DNA from: Streptomyces sp. NBC_01233
GTDB taxonomy: Bacteria; Actinomycetota; Actinomycetes; Streptomycetales; Streptomycetaceae
DNA: 64,000 nucleotides
Direction: 5' to 3'
NCBI RefSeq assembly: GCF_035989305.1
Contig: NZ_CP108514.1
Coordinates: forward strand, 5,932,501-5,996,500
Shown: positions 30,634 through 40,213 of the stretch, one piece after another
Numbering within the stretch: position 1 is the first letter of the stretch
Layout: each line of letters starts with the position of its first letter
The notes under the pieces: model-generated
The model's database searches: none
The model's input: only the letters and a program-made list of their open reading frames with translations
Told to the model about the DNA's origin: nothing
Translations under genes and position numbers: made by a program

Positions 30634-31725
30634 ATGCCCCGAGACAACATCAGCAAGCAGGACGAAGGTGGCGGCGTGACGACGTCGGAGATTCTCAGCG
30701 TTGCGGAGACGGGTGGCGGGTCCGCCGTGCCGCTGCTGGAGGTGGACAACCTCCAGGTCGAGTTCAAGACCCGTGACGGGGTCGCCAAGGCCGTCAACGG
30801 CGTGAGCTACAGCGTCAACTCCGGCGAGACCCTCGCCGTGCTCGGCGAGTCCGGCTCCGGCAAGTCCGTCACCGCACAGGCGATCATGGGCATTCTCGAC
30901 AGCCCGCCCGGACGGGTCGCGGGCGGCGAGGTGCGCTTCCACGGCAAGGACATCCTCAAGATGTCCGACGAGGAGCGCCGCAAGCTCCGCGGCAACAAGA
31001 TGGCGATGATCTTCCAGGACGCGCTGTCCTCCCTGAACCCGGTCTACTCGGTGGGCGACCAGCTCGGCGAGATGTTCCGGGTCCACCGCGGCATGTCCAA
31101 GAAGGACTCGAAGGCCAAGGCCATCGAGCTCATGGACCGCGTGAAGATCCCCGCCGCCAAGGCGCGCGTGGGCGACTACCCGCACCAGTTCTCCGGCGGT
31201 ATGCGCCAGCGCATCATGATCGCCATGGCGCTGGCCCTGGAGCCGGACCTGATCATCGCCGACGAGCCCACCACGGCTCTCGACGTGACGGTCCAGGCGC
31301 AGGTCATGGACCTGCTCGCGGAGCTCCAGCGCGAGATGAACATGGGCCTGATCCTGATCACCCACGACCTCGGCGTCGTCGCCGACGTCGCGGACAAGAT
31401 CGCGGTCATGTACGCGGGCCGGATCGTCGAGACCGCTCCGGTCCACGAGATCTACAAGCGCCCGTCCCACCCGTACACCCGCGGCCTGCTCGACTCGATC
31501 CCGCGCCTGGACCAGAAGGGCCAGGAGCTCTACGCGATCAAGGGTCTGCCGCCCAACCTGCTCCGCATTCCCGCGGGCTGCGCCTTCAGCCCCCGCTGTC
31601 CCAAGGCGCAGGACATCTGCCGCACCGAGATCCCGGTGCTGCACCCCGTCACCGAGCAGGACGGCACCGAACTGCCCGGCCGCGGCAGCGCGTGCCACTT
31701 CTGGAAGGAGCAGATCCATGGCTGA
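30634..31725 (+). CDS. Oligopeptide ABC transporter ATPase (OppD/DppD type), operon 1
   Basis: 363 residues from ATG 30634; GTG at 30676 has a better ribosome binding site (GAAGG) and may be the real start. Walker A GESGSGKS, signature FSGGMRQR, Walker [13 protein letters not shown], and the oligo_HPY C-terminal region with clustered cysteines (GCAFSPRCPKAQDIC). It pairs with the next ATPase. It is highly similar to the OppD of operon 2 (core segments of 20 or more identical residues), far more so than the permeases are. It ends with an 8-base overlap into oppF. Confidence 0.95.
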   Translation: MPRDNISKQDEGGGVTTSEILSVAETGGGSAVPLLEVDNLQVEFKTRDGVAKAVNGVSYSVNSGETLAVLGESGSGKSVTAQAIMGILDSPPGRVAGGEVRFHGKDILKMSDEERRKLRGNKMAMIFQDALSSLNPVYSVGDQLGEMFRVHRGMSKKDSKAKAIELMDRVKIPAAKARVGDYPHQFSGGMRQRIMIAMALALEPDLIIADEPTTALDVTVQAQVMDLLAELQREMNMGLILITHDLGVVADVADKIAVMYAGRIVETAPVHEIYKRPSHPYTRGLLDSIPRLDQKGQELYAIKGLPPNLLRIPAGCAFSPRCPKAQDICRTEIPVLHPVTEQDGTELPGRGSACHFWKEQIHG

Positions 31726-32770
31726 GCTCACCAAGAACGCCACCGAGCGCGAGCCGATCCTCCAGGTCCGCAACCTGGTCAAGCACTTCCCGCTGACCCA
31801 GGGCATCCTGTTCAAGAAGCAGGTCGGTGCGGTCAAGGCGGTCGACGGGATCTCCTTCGACCTCTACCAGGGCGAGACCCTCGGCATCGTCGGCGAGTCC
31901 GGCTGTGGCAAGTCCACGGTCGCCAAGCTCCTGATGAACCTGGAGCGGGCCACCTCCGGCCAGGTGCTCTACAAGGGCGAGGACATCAGCCGGCTGTCCG
32001 GCAAGGCCCTCAAGGCCGTCCGCCGCAACATCCAGATGGTGTTCCAGGACCCGTACACCTCGCTGAACCCGCGCATGACGGTCGGCGACATCATCGGGGA
32101 GCCCTACGAGATCCACCCCGAGGTGGCTCCCAAGGGCGACCGGCGCCGCAAGGTCCAGGAGCTCCTGGACGTCGTGGGCCTGAACCCGGAGTACATCAAC
32201 CGGTACCCGCACCAGTTCTCCGGCGGTCAGCGCCAGCGCATCGGCATCGCCCGCGGCCTGGCCCTGCAGCCCGAGATCATCATCTGCGACGAGCCGGTCT
32301 CCGCGCTCGACGTGTCGGTGCAGGCGCAGGTCATCAACCTGATGGAGAAGCTCCAGGACGAGTTCAACCTCTCCTACCTCTTCATCGCGCACGACCTGTC
32401 GATCGTCCGGCACATCTCGGACCGCGTCGGCGTCATGTACCTGGGCAAGATGGCCGAGATCGGCTCCGACGCCCAGATCTACGAGCACCCGACGCACCCG
32501 TACACCCAGGCGCTGCTCTCCGCCGTCCCGGTCCCCGACCCGGAGGCCCGCGAGGGCCGCGAGCGCATCATCCTCACCGGTGACGTCCCGTCGCCGGCCA
32601 ACCCGCCGTCGGGCTGCCGCTTCCGCACCCGCTGCTGGAAGGCCGAGGACAAGTGCTCCACCGAGGAGCCGCTGCTGGCGATCCCGGAGCGCTTCAAGGG
32701 CCAGACCGGCCCGGCCGCGCACGAGTCGGCGTGCCACTTCGCGGAGGAGAAGGCCATCCTGGCCGTCTGA
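31718..32770 (+). CDS. Oligopeptide ABC transporter ATPase (OppF/DppF type), operon 1
   Basis: 350 residues. Walker [10 protein letters not shown], signature [18 protein letters not shown], Walker [15 protein letters not shown], switch His in [12 protein letters not shown], and an oligo_HPY tail with [14 protein letters not shown]. It is the last gene of the operon and is followed 23 bases later by a strong terminator. Confidence 0.95.
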   Translation: MAELTKNATEREPILQVRNLVKHFPLTQGILFKKQVGAVKAVDGISFDLYQGETLGIVGESGCGKSTVAKLLMNLERATSGQVLYKGEDISRLSGKALKAVRRNIQMVFQDPYTSLNPRMTVGDIIGEPYEIHPEVAPKGDRRRKVQELLDVVGLNPEYINRYPHQFSGGQRQRIGIARGLALQPEIIICDEPVSALDVSVQAQVINLMEKLQDEFNLSYLFIAHDLSIVRHISDRVGVMYLGKMAEIGSDAQIYEHPTHPYTQALLSAVPVPDPEAREGRERIILTGDVPSPANPPSGCRFRTRCWKAEDKCSTEEPLLAIPERFKGQTGPAAHESACHFAEEKAILAV

Positions 32771-32793
32771 CCTCCGACGGACCCGTACGGCCA

Positions 32794-32832
32794 CGGCCGG
32801 TCCCCGGTGCTTCGAGCACCGGGGACCGGCCG
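32794..32832 (+). terminator. Very strong terminator after oligopeptide operon 1
   Basis: CGGCCGGTCCCCGGTGCT and AGCACCGGGGACCGGCCG form a perfect 18-bp stem with loop TCG, followed by TTTCC. Confidence 0.9.
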
Positions 32833-32851
32833 TTTCCGTGTGCGGTGGGGA

Positions 32852-32905
32852 CCCCGGTGCGGAAACCCCGGTGCGGAAACCCCCGTTGCCGAAACCCTGT
32901 TGCGG
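32852..32905 (+). repeat. 14-bp tandem repeat upstream of a GNAT gene
   Basis: CCCCGGTGCGGAAA is repeated at 32852-32865 and 32866-32879. A 15-base variant (32880-32894, CCCCCGTTGCCGAAA) and a partial fourth unit (CCCTGTTGCGG) follow. The array lies between the operon 1 terminator and the GNAT start. Confidence 0.6.
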
Positions 32906-32935
32906 CGCCCGGAGCGCGGGCCGGAGCATGAGGCA

Positions 32936-33862
32936 ATGACCCTCACCGTACGGCCCGCCGGGCCCGGGGACGCAGCCGACATCTGCGCCCTCCTCAACGC
33001 CGTCGACGTGATCGAGATCGGCCGCCCCGAGACCGACCTGGGCACCGTCGAATCCGACCTCAACGCCCCCGACGTCGACCTGGCCACGGACTCCTGGCTC
33101 GCCTTCGAGGACGGCCGGCTCGTGGCCTACGCCCTCGTCTGGGCGGACTCCGGTCCGGGCCGCGTCGACGGGGACCACTACGTGCTGCCCGGTCACCGCG
33201 AGGCCGCCGAACGGCTGCTGGAGCACATGGAGAGCCGGGCCCGGGAGCTCGCCGGCGAGTCCGGCGTGCTGAGACTCCAGCTCAACGTGGAGCCCACCCT
33301 CGACCTCTCCCTCCTCACGGCGCGCGGCTACCGCACCATCCGCCGCTACCAGGTCATGACCCGCTCCCTGTCGCCGGCCGCCGACCTCCCGCCGGCCGTC
33401 CCGGCCGGTCTCACCCTGCGCCACTGCGCCGACGACGAGGCCGACCGCCACCGGGCCCACGCCCTGATCGAGGAGACCTTCGCGGCTCACTTCGGCCATG
33501 TGGACCGCCCGTACGAGTCCTGGCTGGACCACATCGACGGCCGCAGGCTCGACTGGTCGTTGGTCTGGATCGCGAGCCTGCCCGGCCACGGCGACGCGGC
33601 CGTCCTGCTCAGCCGGGACGACCGGACGAGCATGGGCTGGGTCGGCCACATCGGCGTGCGCAAGGAGCTCCGCGGCCGCGGCCTCGGCGGTTTCCTGCTG
33701 CGCCACTGCTTCGCGGAGTACGCCGCGCGCGGCCGGGACACCGTGGGCCTCGGCGTGGACATCCACAACGAAACGGGCGCGCTCGGGCTCTACGAGGCGC
33801 ACGGCATGGGCCTGCACTACGCGGTCGACTCCTGGGAGCTGCCGTTGCACTCGCAGGGGTGA
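32936..33862 (+). CDS. GNAT-family N-acetyltransferase with two GNAT-like halves
   Basis: 308 residues from ATG at 32936. The N-terminal half (VRPAGPGDAADICALLNAVD ... LNVEPTLDLSLLTARGYR) and C-terminal half (LTLRHCADDEADRHRAHALI ... HIGVRKELRGRGLGGFLLRH) are each GNAT-like. The second carries the acetyl-CoA loop RGRGLGGF. Double-GNAT proteins of this kind include mycothiol synthase-like enzymes, but the substrate here cannot be named. It sits between two peptide transporter operons with its own upstream repeats and may be unrelated to them, or may acetylate imported peptides or amino acids. Confidence 0.88.
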   Translation: MTLTVRPAGPGDAADICALLNAVDVIEIGRPETDLGTVESDLNAPDVDLATDSWLAFEDGRLVAYALVWADSGPGRVDGDHYVLPGHREAAERLLEHMESRARELAGESGVLRLQLNVEPTLDLSLLTARGYRTIRRYQVMTRSLSPAADLPPAVPAGLTLRHCADDEADRHRAHALIEETFAAHFGHVDRPYESWLDHIDGRRLDWSLVWIASLPGHGDAAVLLSRDDRTSMGWVGHIGVRKELRGRGLGGFLLRHCFAEYAARGRDTVGLGVDIHNETGALGLYEAHGMGLHYAVDSWELPLHSQG

Positions 33863-33968
33863 CAGGCGCGTGACGCGCGGGTGCAATCGGTCCAACCAGG
33901 AGTGTGCGGGACCCCACATAGGGTGACATTGGCCCCTAAGTGAGTCTGGGACCCCTAGGAGGCACTCC

Positions 33969-35600
33969 ATGCGCGGAGCCACCCACGCCCAGTGGGCCGC
34001 ATGTGCTGTGGCCGTCGCCCTCGCGGCGACGGCCTGCGGCGGCGGAAGCGACAGTGGCGGAGGCGGTGGCGAGGCCGGGATCATCAGCTCGTCCTGGGGT
34101 GACCCGCAGAACCCTTTGGAGCCCGCCAACACCAACGAGGTGCAGGGCGGCAAGGTCCTCGACATGCTCTTCCGGGGTCTCAAGCGCTACGACCCGAAGA
34201 CCGGCGAGGCGAACAACATGCTCGCCGAGAAGATCGAGACGACGGACAACCAGAACTTCACGATCACGCTGAAGGACGGCTGGAAGTTCAGCAACGACGA
34301 GCCGGTCACCTCCGAGTCCTTCGTGGACGCCTGGAACTACGGCGCGGACGTGCGCAACAAGCAGAACAACTCGCCGTTCTTCTCCGACATCGTCGGCTAC
34401 CAGGACGTGCACCCGGCCTCCGGGGAACCGAAGGCGAAGACGATGTCCGGCCTGGTCGTCAAGGACCCCAAGACCTTCACCGTCGCCCTCAAGAACAAGT
34501 TCTCCACCTGGCCCGAGACCCTCGGCTACCAGGCGTTCTCGCCCCTGCCCAAGGCCTTCTTCACCGACCACACCGCCTGGCTGAACAAGCCCGTCGGGAA
34601 CGGCCCGTACACGGTGGACTCGTACACCAAGGGCACCGGCATGAAGCTGCGCAAGTGGGACGCGTACCCCGGTGCGGACAAGGCGCAGAACGGCGGAGTG
34701 GACCTGAAGGTCTACACCGACAACAACACCGCCTACACCGACCTGATCTCCGGCAACCTCGACCTCGTCGACGACATCCCGGCGCAGCAGCTGAAGAACG
34801 TCAAGAACGACCTCGGCGACCGGTACATCAACCAGCCGGCCCTCATCATCCAGACCCTCACCTTCCCGCTGTACGACCCGCAGTGGAGCAAGCCGGGCAC
34901 GGAGAAGGTCCGCCAGGGCATCTCCCGGGCGATCAACCGCGACGAGATCACCAAGCAGATCTTCCGCGAGACCCGCACCCCCGCCAAGGACTGGACCTCG
35001 CCGGCGCTCGGTGAGAAGGGCGGCTTCTCCGCCACGGTCTGCGGCGACGCCTGCGTCTACGACCCGGCCGAGGCCAAGAAGCTCATCCAGGAGGGCGGCG
35101 GCCTCCCCGGCGGCAAGGTCACGCTGACCTCCAACGTGGACACCGGCTCGCACCGCGACTGGATGGACGCCGTCTGCAACAGCATCAACAACGCGCTGGG
35201 CGAGGGCCCGGTGTGCACGGTCAACCCGATCGGCACCTTCGCCGACTTCCGCAACCAGCAGAGCTCGTTCAAGCTGACCGGCCCCTTCCGCTCCGGCTGG
35301 CAGGCCGACTACCCGCTGATCCAGAACTTCCTCCAGCCGCTCTACTACACCGGTGCCTCCTCCAACTACGGGAAGTTCAGCAACCCGGACTTCGACAGGC
35401 TCGTCGACGAGGCCAACCAGGAGAGCGACCAGGCCAAGGCCATCGCGAAGTTCCAGGACTCCGAGAAGATCCTCGCCGAGCAGATGCCGGCCATCCCGCT
35501 CTGGTACCAGAACGGCAGCGCGGGCTACGCCGAGCGCCTCTCCGACGTGGAGCTCAACCAGTTCAGCGTCCCCGTGTACGACCAGATCAAGGTCGGCTGA
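33969..35600 (+). CDS. Oligopeptide ABC transporter substrate-binding lipoprotein, operon 2
   Basis: 543 residues, with GGAGG before the ATG. Lipobox ends at Cys23 (ALAATAC), followed by a Gly/Ser linker. SBP_bac_5 fold: GKVLDMLFRGLKRYDPKTGE, FTITLKDGWKFSNDEPVT, NPDFDRLVDEANQESD. Cysteines in ATVCGDACVYD and in DAVCNSINNALGEGPVC may form disulfides outside the cell. The sequence is clearly diverged from the binding protein of operon 1 beyond the signal peptide, suggesting a different peptide range. Confidence 0.94.
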   Translation: MRGATHAQWAACAVAVALAATACGGGSDSGGGGGEAGIISSSWGDPQNPLEPANTNEVQGGKVLDMLFRGLKRYDPKTGEANNMLAEKIETTDNQNFTITLKDGWKFSNDEPVTSESFVDAWNYGADVRNKQNNSPFFSDIVGYQDVHPASGEPKAKTMSGLVVKDPKTFTVALKNKFSTWPETLGYQAFSPLPKAFFTDHTAWLNKPVGNGPYTVDSYTKGTGMKLRKWDAYPGADKAQNGGVDLKVYTDNNTAYTDLISGNLDLVDDIPAQQLKNVKNDLGDRYINQPALIIQTLTFPLYDPQWSKPGTEKVRQGISRAINRDEITKQIFRETRTPAKDWTSPALGEKGGFSATVCGDACVYDPAEAKKLIQEGGGLPGGKVTLTSNVDTGSHRDWMDAVCNSINNALGEGPVCTVNPIGTFADFRNQQSSFKLTGPFRSGWQADYPLIQNFLQPLYYTGASSNYGKFSNPDFDRLVDEANQESDQAKAIAKFQDSEKILAEQMPAIPLWYQNGSAGYAERLSDVELNQFSVPVYDQIKVG

Positions 35601-35631
35601 CCCTCGTTTCGGATCGATCCTGGAGCAGTCC

Positions 35632-36555
35632 ATGGGACGTTATGTGATCCGGCGGCTGCTCCAGATGATCCCGGTGTTCATCGGCAGCACGTTCCTGATC
35701 TTCGTCATGGTGTACGCGCTCGGCGACCCGGTCGCGGCCCTCTTCGGCGACAAGGCTCCCGACCCCGCCACCGCCGCGCGCATCCGCAAGGACCTCTACC
35801 TCGACCAGCCCCTGTGGAAGCAGTACCTCCACTACATGGGGCAGATCTTCCAGGGCGACTTCGGCACGGCCTTCAACGGCCAGTCCGTCACCGACCTGAT
35901 GGCCAGCGCCTTCCCCGTCACCCTGCGCCTGACCATGGTCGCGATCTTCTTCGAGGTCGTCATCGGCATCACCCTCGGCGTGCTCAGCGGGCTGCGCCGC
36001 GGCAAGACCGTCGACACCTCGGTGCTCGTGCTCACCCTCGTGGTCATCTCGGTGCCCACCTTCGTGACGGGTTACCTGCTCCAGTACCTCTTCGGCGTCG
36101 AATGGGGCTGGGTGCGGCCCACCGTCTCCCCGGACGCCCCCCTCGACGAGCTGATCCTGCCCGGCATCGTGCTCGCGCTGGTCTCCCTCGCCTACGTCAC
36201 CCGGCTCTCCCGCACCTCCATCGCCGAGAACGTCAAGGCCGACTACGTGCGCACCGCCGTCGCCAAAGGCCTGCCGCGCCGCCGGGTCGTCACCCGCCAC
36301 CTGCTGCGCAACTCGCTGATCCCCGTCGTCACCTTCATCGGCACCGACATCGGCGCGCTGATGGGCGGCGCCATCGTCACCGAGCGGATCTTCAACATCC
36401 ACGGCGTCGGCTACCAGCTCTACCAGGGCATCCTGCGCAACAACTCCCCGACGGTCGTCGGCTTCGTGACGATCCTCGTCATCGTCTTCCTGCTGGCGAA
36501 CCTGCTCGTCGACCTGCTCTACGCGGTCCTGGACCCGAGGATCCGTTATGCCTGA
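35632..36555 (+). CDS. Oligopeptide ABC transporter permease (OppB/DppB type), operon 2
   Basis: 307 residues from ATG, with GGAG upstream. Six membrane segments, EAA loop ADYVRTAVAKGLPRRRVVTRH, and C-terminus DLLYAVLDPRIRYA. It overlaps the next gene by eight bases if that gene begins at 36548. Confidence 0.95.
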   Translation: MGRYVIRRLLQMIPVFIGSTFLIFVMVYALGDPVAALFGDKAPDPATAARIRKDLYLDQPLWKQYLHYMGQIFQGDFGTAFNGQSVTDLMASAFPVTLRLTMVAIFFEVVIGITLGVLSGLRRGKTVDTSVLVLTLVVISVPTFVTGYLLQYLFGVEWGWVRPTVSPDAPLDELILPGIVLALVSLAYVTRLSRTSIAENVKADYVRTAVAKGLPRRRVVTRHLLRNSLIPVVTFIGTDIGALMGGAIVTERIFNIHGVGYQLYQGILRNNSPTVVGFVTILVIVFLLANLLVDLLYAVLDPRIRYA

Positions 36556-37579
36556 GCCCGAGCCTCCCGAGCGCGCCGAAGGCCCCGGCGGATACGACCC
36601 CGTCGGCCCCCGCCGGCACGAGGCGATCTCACCCACCGGCCAGGGAGGACCCATGGATCTGGCGCTGGAGGAAGCCGAGAGCGTCGAGGGCATCGAGAAG
36701 ACCGCCGGGCCCACCGGCCCCGGGTCGCGGGAGAAGGCCCGCTCCCTGTGGTCCGACGCCTGGCACCAGCTGCGCCGCAACCCCGTCTTCGTCATCTCCT
36801 CGCTGATGATCCTCTTCCTCGTGGTCATCTCGATCTGGCCGCAGCTCATCGCGAGCGGGGACCCGCTCCAGTGCGACCTGTCCAAATCACAGCAGGGCTC
36901 CTCCCCGGGCCACCCCTTCGGCTACGACACGCAGGGCTGCGACGTCTACACCCGCACGGTGTACGGGGCGCGCGCCTCCATCACCGTGGGCGTCTGCGCC
37001 ACCCTCGGCGCCGCCCTGCTCGGCTCCGCCCTCGGCGGGCTCGCCGGCTTCTTCGGCGGCTGGGGCGACGCGCTGCTCTCCCGGATCGCCGACATCTTCT
37101 TCGGCATCCCGGTGGTCCTCGGCGGCCTGGTCTTCCTGTCCGTCGTCACCAGCACCACCGTGTGGCCCGTGGTCGGCTTCATCGTGCTCCTCGGCTGGCC
37201 GCAGATCGCCCGCATCGCCCGCGGCTCGGTGATCACCGCCAAACAGAACGACTACGTCCAGGCCGCCCGGGCCCTCGGGGCCGGCAACGGCCGGATGATG
37301 CTGCGGCACGTGGCGCCCAACGCCGTCGCCCCCGTCATCGTCGTCGCCACCATCGCGCTCGGCACGTACATCGCCCTGGAGGCCACCCTGTCCTTCCTCG
37401 GCGTCGGCCTGCGCCCGCCGACCGTCTCCTGGGGCATCGACATCTCCAACGCGGCCTCGCAGATCCGCAACGCCCCGCACATGCTGCTCTGGCCGGCGGG
37501 CGCGCTGAGCATCACGGTGCTCGCCTTCATCATGCTCGGCGACGCGGTGCGCGACGCCCTCGACCCCAAGCTGCGCTGA
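36548..37579 (+). CDS. Oligopeptide ABC transporter permease (OppC/DppC type), operon 2
   Basis: 343 residues from ATG 36548, which overlaps the oppB stop. ATG 36653 (MDLALEEAES) has a stronger AGGGAGG and would give 308 residues. The N-terminal 35 residues are Pro/Glu/Gly-rich. The first extracytoplasmic loop differs from operon 1: it contains two cysteines about 27 residues apart (LQCDLSKSQQ ... DTQGCDVYTR) that could form a disulfide. EAA loop NDYVQAARALGAGNGRMMLRH. C-terminus GDAVRDALDPKLR. Confidence 0.93.
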   Translation: MPEPEPPERAEGPGGYDPVGPRRHEAISPTGQGGPMDLALEEAESVEGIEKTAGPTGPGSREKARSLWSDAWHQLRRNPVFVISSLMILFLVVISIWPQLIASGDPLQCDLSKSQQGSSPGHPFGYDTQGCDVYTRTVYGARASITVGVCATLGAALLGSALGGLAGFFGGWGDALLSRIADIFFGIPVVLGGLVFLSVVTSTTVWPVVGFIVLLGWPQIARIARGSVITAKQNDYVQAARALGAGNGRMMLRHVAPNAVAPVIVVATIALGTYIALEATLSFLGVGLRPPTVSWGIDISNAASQIRNAPHMLLWPAGALSITVLAFIMLGDAVRDALDPKLR

Positions 37580-37591
37580 GGAGCCCCGCAC

Positions 37592-38566
37592 ATGCTGCTC
37601 GAAGTCCGCGACCTGCACGTGGAATTCAAGACGCGCGACGGAGTCGCGAAGGCGGTCAACGGTGTCGACTACTCGGTGGACGAGGGCGAGACGCTCGCCG
37701 TGCTCGGCGAGTCGGGCTCCGGCAAGTCGGTGACCGCCCAGGCCGTGATGGGGATCCTCGACATGCCGCCGGGCCGGATCGCGGGCGGCGAGATCCTCTT
37801 CAAGGGCAAGGACCTCCTCAAGATGAAGGAGGAGGAGCGGCGCAAGATCCGCGGCGCCGACATGGCGATGATCTTCCAGGACGCGCTCTCCTCCCTGAAC
37901 CCGGTCCTGAGCGTGGGCAAGCAGCTCGGCGAGATGTACGAGGTGCACCGCGGGATGTCCCGCAAGGACGCCAAGGCCAAGGCCGTCGAGCTGATGGACC
38001 GGGTGAAGATCCCGGCGGCGAAGCAGCGGGTGGGGGACTTCCCGCACCAGTTCTCGGGCGGCATGCGCCAGCGCATCATGATCGCCATGGCGCTGGCCCT
38101 GGAGCCCTCGCTGATCATCGCGGACGAGCCGACGACGGCCCTGGACGTGACCGTCCAGGCCCAGGTGATGGACCTGCTGGCCGAGCTCCAGCGCGAGCTC
38201 AACATGGGCCTCATCCTGATCACCCACGACCTGGGCGTGGTCGCCGACGTGGCCGACAAGATCGCCGTCATGTACGCGGGCCGGATCGTCGAGGCGGCCC
38301 CCGTCCACGAGATCTACAAGGCGCCCGCCCACCCGTACACGCGCGGACTGCTGGATTCCATCCCGCGCCTGGACCAGAAGGGCCAGGAGTTGTACGCCAT
38401 CAAGGGCCTGCCGCCGAACCTGCTGGCCATCCCGCCCGGCTGCGCCTTCAACCCGCGCTGTCCGATGGCCCAGGCCGTCTGCCGCGCCGAGGTCCCGCCG
38501 CTCGCGCAGGTGGCCGGGGAACGGACCAGCGCGTGCTTCTTCTGGAAGGAGTGCCTCCGTGGCTGA
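37592..38566 (+). CDS. Oligopeptide ABC transporter ATPase (OppD/DppD type), operon 2
   Basis: 324 residues, with GAGGAG before the ATG. Walker A GESGSGKS, signature FSGGMRQR, Walker [13 protein letters not shown], and oligo_HPY tail [15 protein letters not shown]. It lacks the about 35-residue N-terminal extension of the operon 1 copy but is otherwise nearly superimposable. Overlaps oppF by eight bases. Confidence 0.95.
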   Translation: MLLEVRDLHVEFKTRDGVAKAVNGVDYSVDEGETLAVLGESGSGKSVTAQAVMGILDMPPGRIAGGEILFKGKDLLKMKEEERRKIRGADMAMIFQDALSSLNPVLSVGKQLGEMYEVHRGMSRKDAKAKAVELMDRVKIPAAKQRVGDFPHQFSGGMRQRIMIAMALALEPSLIIADEPTTALDVTVQAQVMDLLAELQRELNMGLILITHDLGVVADVADKIAVMYAGRIVEAAPVHEIYKAPAHPYTRGLLDSIPRLDQKGQELYAIKGLPPNLLAIPPGCAFNPRCPMAQAVCRAEVPPLAQVAGERTSACFFWKECLRG

Positions 38567-39602
38567 GTCCCTTCTGGAAGTGAAGGACCTGGTCAAGCAC
38601 TACCCGCTGACCCAGGGCATCGTCTTCCGCAAGCAGGTCGGCGCGGTCAAGGCCGTCGACGGGGTCTCCTTCGACCTGCGCGCCGGCGAGACGCTGGGCA
38701 TCGTCGGCGAGTCCGGCTGCGGGAAGTCGACCGTGGCCAAGATGCTGGTCAACCTGGAGCGGCCGACGTCGGGTTCGATCCTCTACAAGGGCGAGGACCT
38801 CGCCAAGCTGTCCGGCCGCGCCCTGAAGGCAGTGCGCCGCAACATCCAGATGGTGTTCCAGGACCCGTACACCTCGCTGAACCCGCGCATGACGGTCGGC
38901 GACATCATCGGCGAGCCCTACGAGATCCACCCGGAGGTGGCTCCCAAGGGTTCGCGCCGTCAGAAGGTCCAGGACCTCCTCGACGTGGTCGGACTCAACC
39001 CGGAGTACATCAACCGCTACCCGCACCAGTTCTCCGGCGGCCAGCGCCAGCGCATCGGCATCGCCCGCGGCCTCGCGCTCCAGCCCGAGATTATCGTGGC
39101 CGACGAGCCGGTCTCCGCGCTCGACGTCTCCGTGCAGGCGCAGGTGATCAACCTCCTGGACCGCCTCCAGAACGACTTCAGCCTGTCCTACGTCTTCATC
39201 GCGCACGACCTGTCGATCGTGCGGCACATCTCCGACCGGGTCGGCGTCATGTACCTGGGCCGGATCGTGGAGATCGGCACCGACATCCAGATCTACGACC
39301 ACCCCACCCACCCGTACACCCAGGCCCTGCTATCGGCCGTTCCCGTGCCCGACCCGCAGGCCCGCGCCCGTCGTGAGCGGATCATCCTCTCCGGCGACGT
39401 GCCGTCCCCGGCCGACCCGCCGTCGGGCTGCCCCTTCCGCACCCGGTGCTGGAAGGCCCAGCCCCGCTGCACGGCGGAGGTTCCGCTGCTGGCGGTCCCG
39501 GAGGTCTTCCCCCCGGGTCCGGCGGCCCATCCCTCGGCCTGCCATTTCGCGGCGGAGAAACAGGTGGTCCCGCCCGCGCCGGCGAAGGGTGCGGAGGACT
39601 AG
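38559..39602 (+). CDS. Oligopeptide ABC transporter ATPase (OppF/DppF type), operon 2
   Basis: 347 residues from GTG, with GGAAGGAG upstream. Walker [10 protein letters not shown], signature [18 protein letters not shown], Walker [15 protein letters not shown], and oligo_HPY tail [14 protein letters not shown]. It ends the second operon and is highly similar to the operon 1 copy through most of its length. Confidence 0.95.
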   Translation: MAESLLEVKDLVKHYPLTQGIVFRKQVGAVKAVDGVSFDLRAGETLGIVGESGCGKSTVAKMLVNLERPTSGSILYKGEDLAKLSGRALKAVRRNIQMVFQDPYTSLNPRMTVGDIIGEPYEIHPEVAPKGSRRQKVQDLLDVVGLNPEYINRYPHQFSGGQRQRIGIARGLALQPEIIVADEPVSALDVSVQAQVINLLDRLQNDFSLSYVFIAHDLSIVRHISDRVGVMYLGRIVEIGTDIQIYDHPTHPYTQALLSAVPVPDPQARARRERIILSGDVPSPADPPSGCPFRTRCWKAQPRCTAEVPLLAVPEVFPPGPAAHPSACHFAAEKQVVPPAPAKGAED

Positions 39603-39995
39603 CTCCCGCCCCGTCCGTCCTGTCCTGTCCGTGGGACGGACCCTCCGCCAATCGATCATTTCCGGCCACCCGCGGGGTGTGAGGTGCGGGTGTGGCCGCC
39701 GCCCCGCAACGCGGTTTACACGGGGGCAACTTGACCGTTTCTGCCCCGAGATCTGGGGCATGCAGCCTGGGTGGCGTGCGGCCGTGCGGGTGCCGACAGC
39801 CGGCCGGGGAGGCGTACAGCCGCCCCGGCCGGCCTCCCCGTGACCCCGTCCGTGCGCGCCATGCGCCCCTCGTGCTGCCGGATTTCGATCGATGCGCTGG
39901 CACGGATAGTTATGATCCGTAGCGCACGGTGGGTATGACTCTCGCCGAGCGCGAATACGCGTACCGATGTCCGCTCGACGTGGAGGTGAAACGCC
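39603..39995. other. Intergenic region before the small membrane protein gene
   Basis: 393 bases without a supported gene. GTCCGTCC (39613-39620) and GGACGGAC (39634-39641) form a moderate terminator hairpin for operon 2. TGCCCC (39742-39747) and GGGGCA (39755-39760) flank GAGATCT as an operator-like element, with TTGACC at 39731. ACGGAT (39902-39907) and ATCCGT (39915-39920) flank TATGAT, a possible -10. GGAGGTGA at 39982 is the ribosome binding site of the next gene. Confidence 0.45.
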
Positions 39996-40190
39996 GTGGC
40001 ACTCTCGATCTCCGCCGTGGTGCTGCTGGCGATCATCGTCTTCCTGCTGGTCCGGAGGGCCGGCCTGAAGGCGGGACACGCGGTCGTCTGCGTACTGCTC
40101 GGCTTCTACCTGGCGAGCTCCACCATCGCGCCGACCCTCAGCCAGCTCACTTCGAACGTGGCCAGCATGATCAGCGGCCTCAAGTTCTGA
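39996..40190 (+). CDS. Small membrane protein upstream of mshB
   Basis: 64 residues from GTG, with GGAGGTGA 6 bases before it. Two hydrophobic segments, residues 2-19 (ISAVVLLAIIVFLLV) and 27-46 (HAVVCVLLGFYLASSTI), separated by a basic turn (RRAGLKAG). Composition and the strong ribosome binding site support a real gene. It is 23 bases upstream of mshB and may be co-transcribed. Similar short proteins occur in this place in other streptomycetes, and no role is known. Confidence 0.78.
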   Translation: MALSISAVVLLAIIVFLLVRRAGLKAGHAVVCVLLGFYLASSTIAPTLSQLTSNVASMISGLKF

Positions 40191-40213
40191 GCCGCGCCTC
40201 GTAGGCTAGGCCC

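Noticed and set aside
26898..39602. Naming either oligopeptide operon bldK
   Set aside because: I recall bldK and a second peptide transporter in a comparable stretch of the S. coelicolor chromosome, but its first genes are in a different order as I remember it, and sequence identity cannot be tested here.
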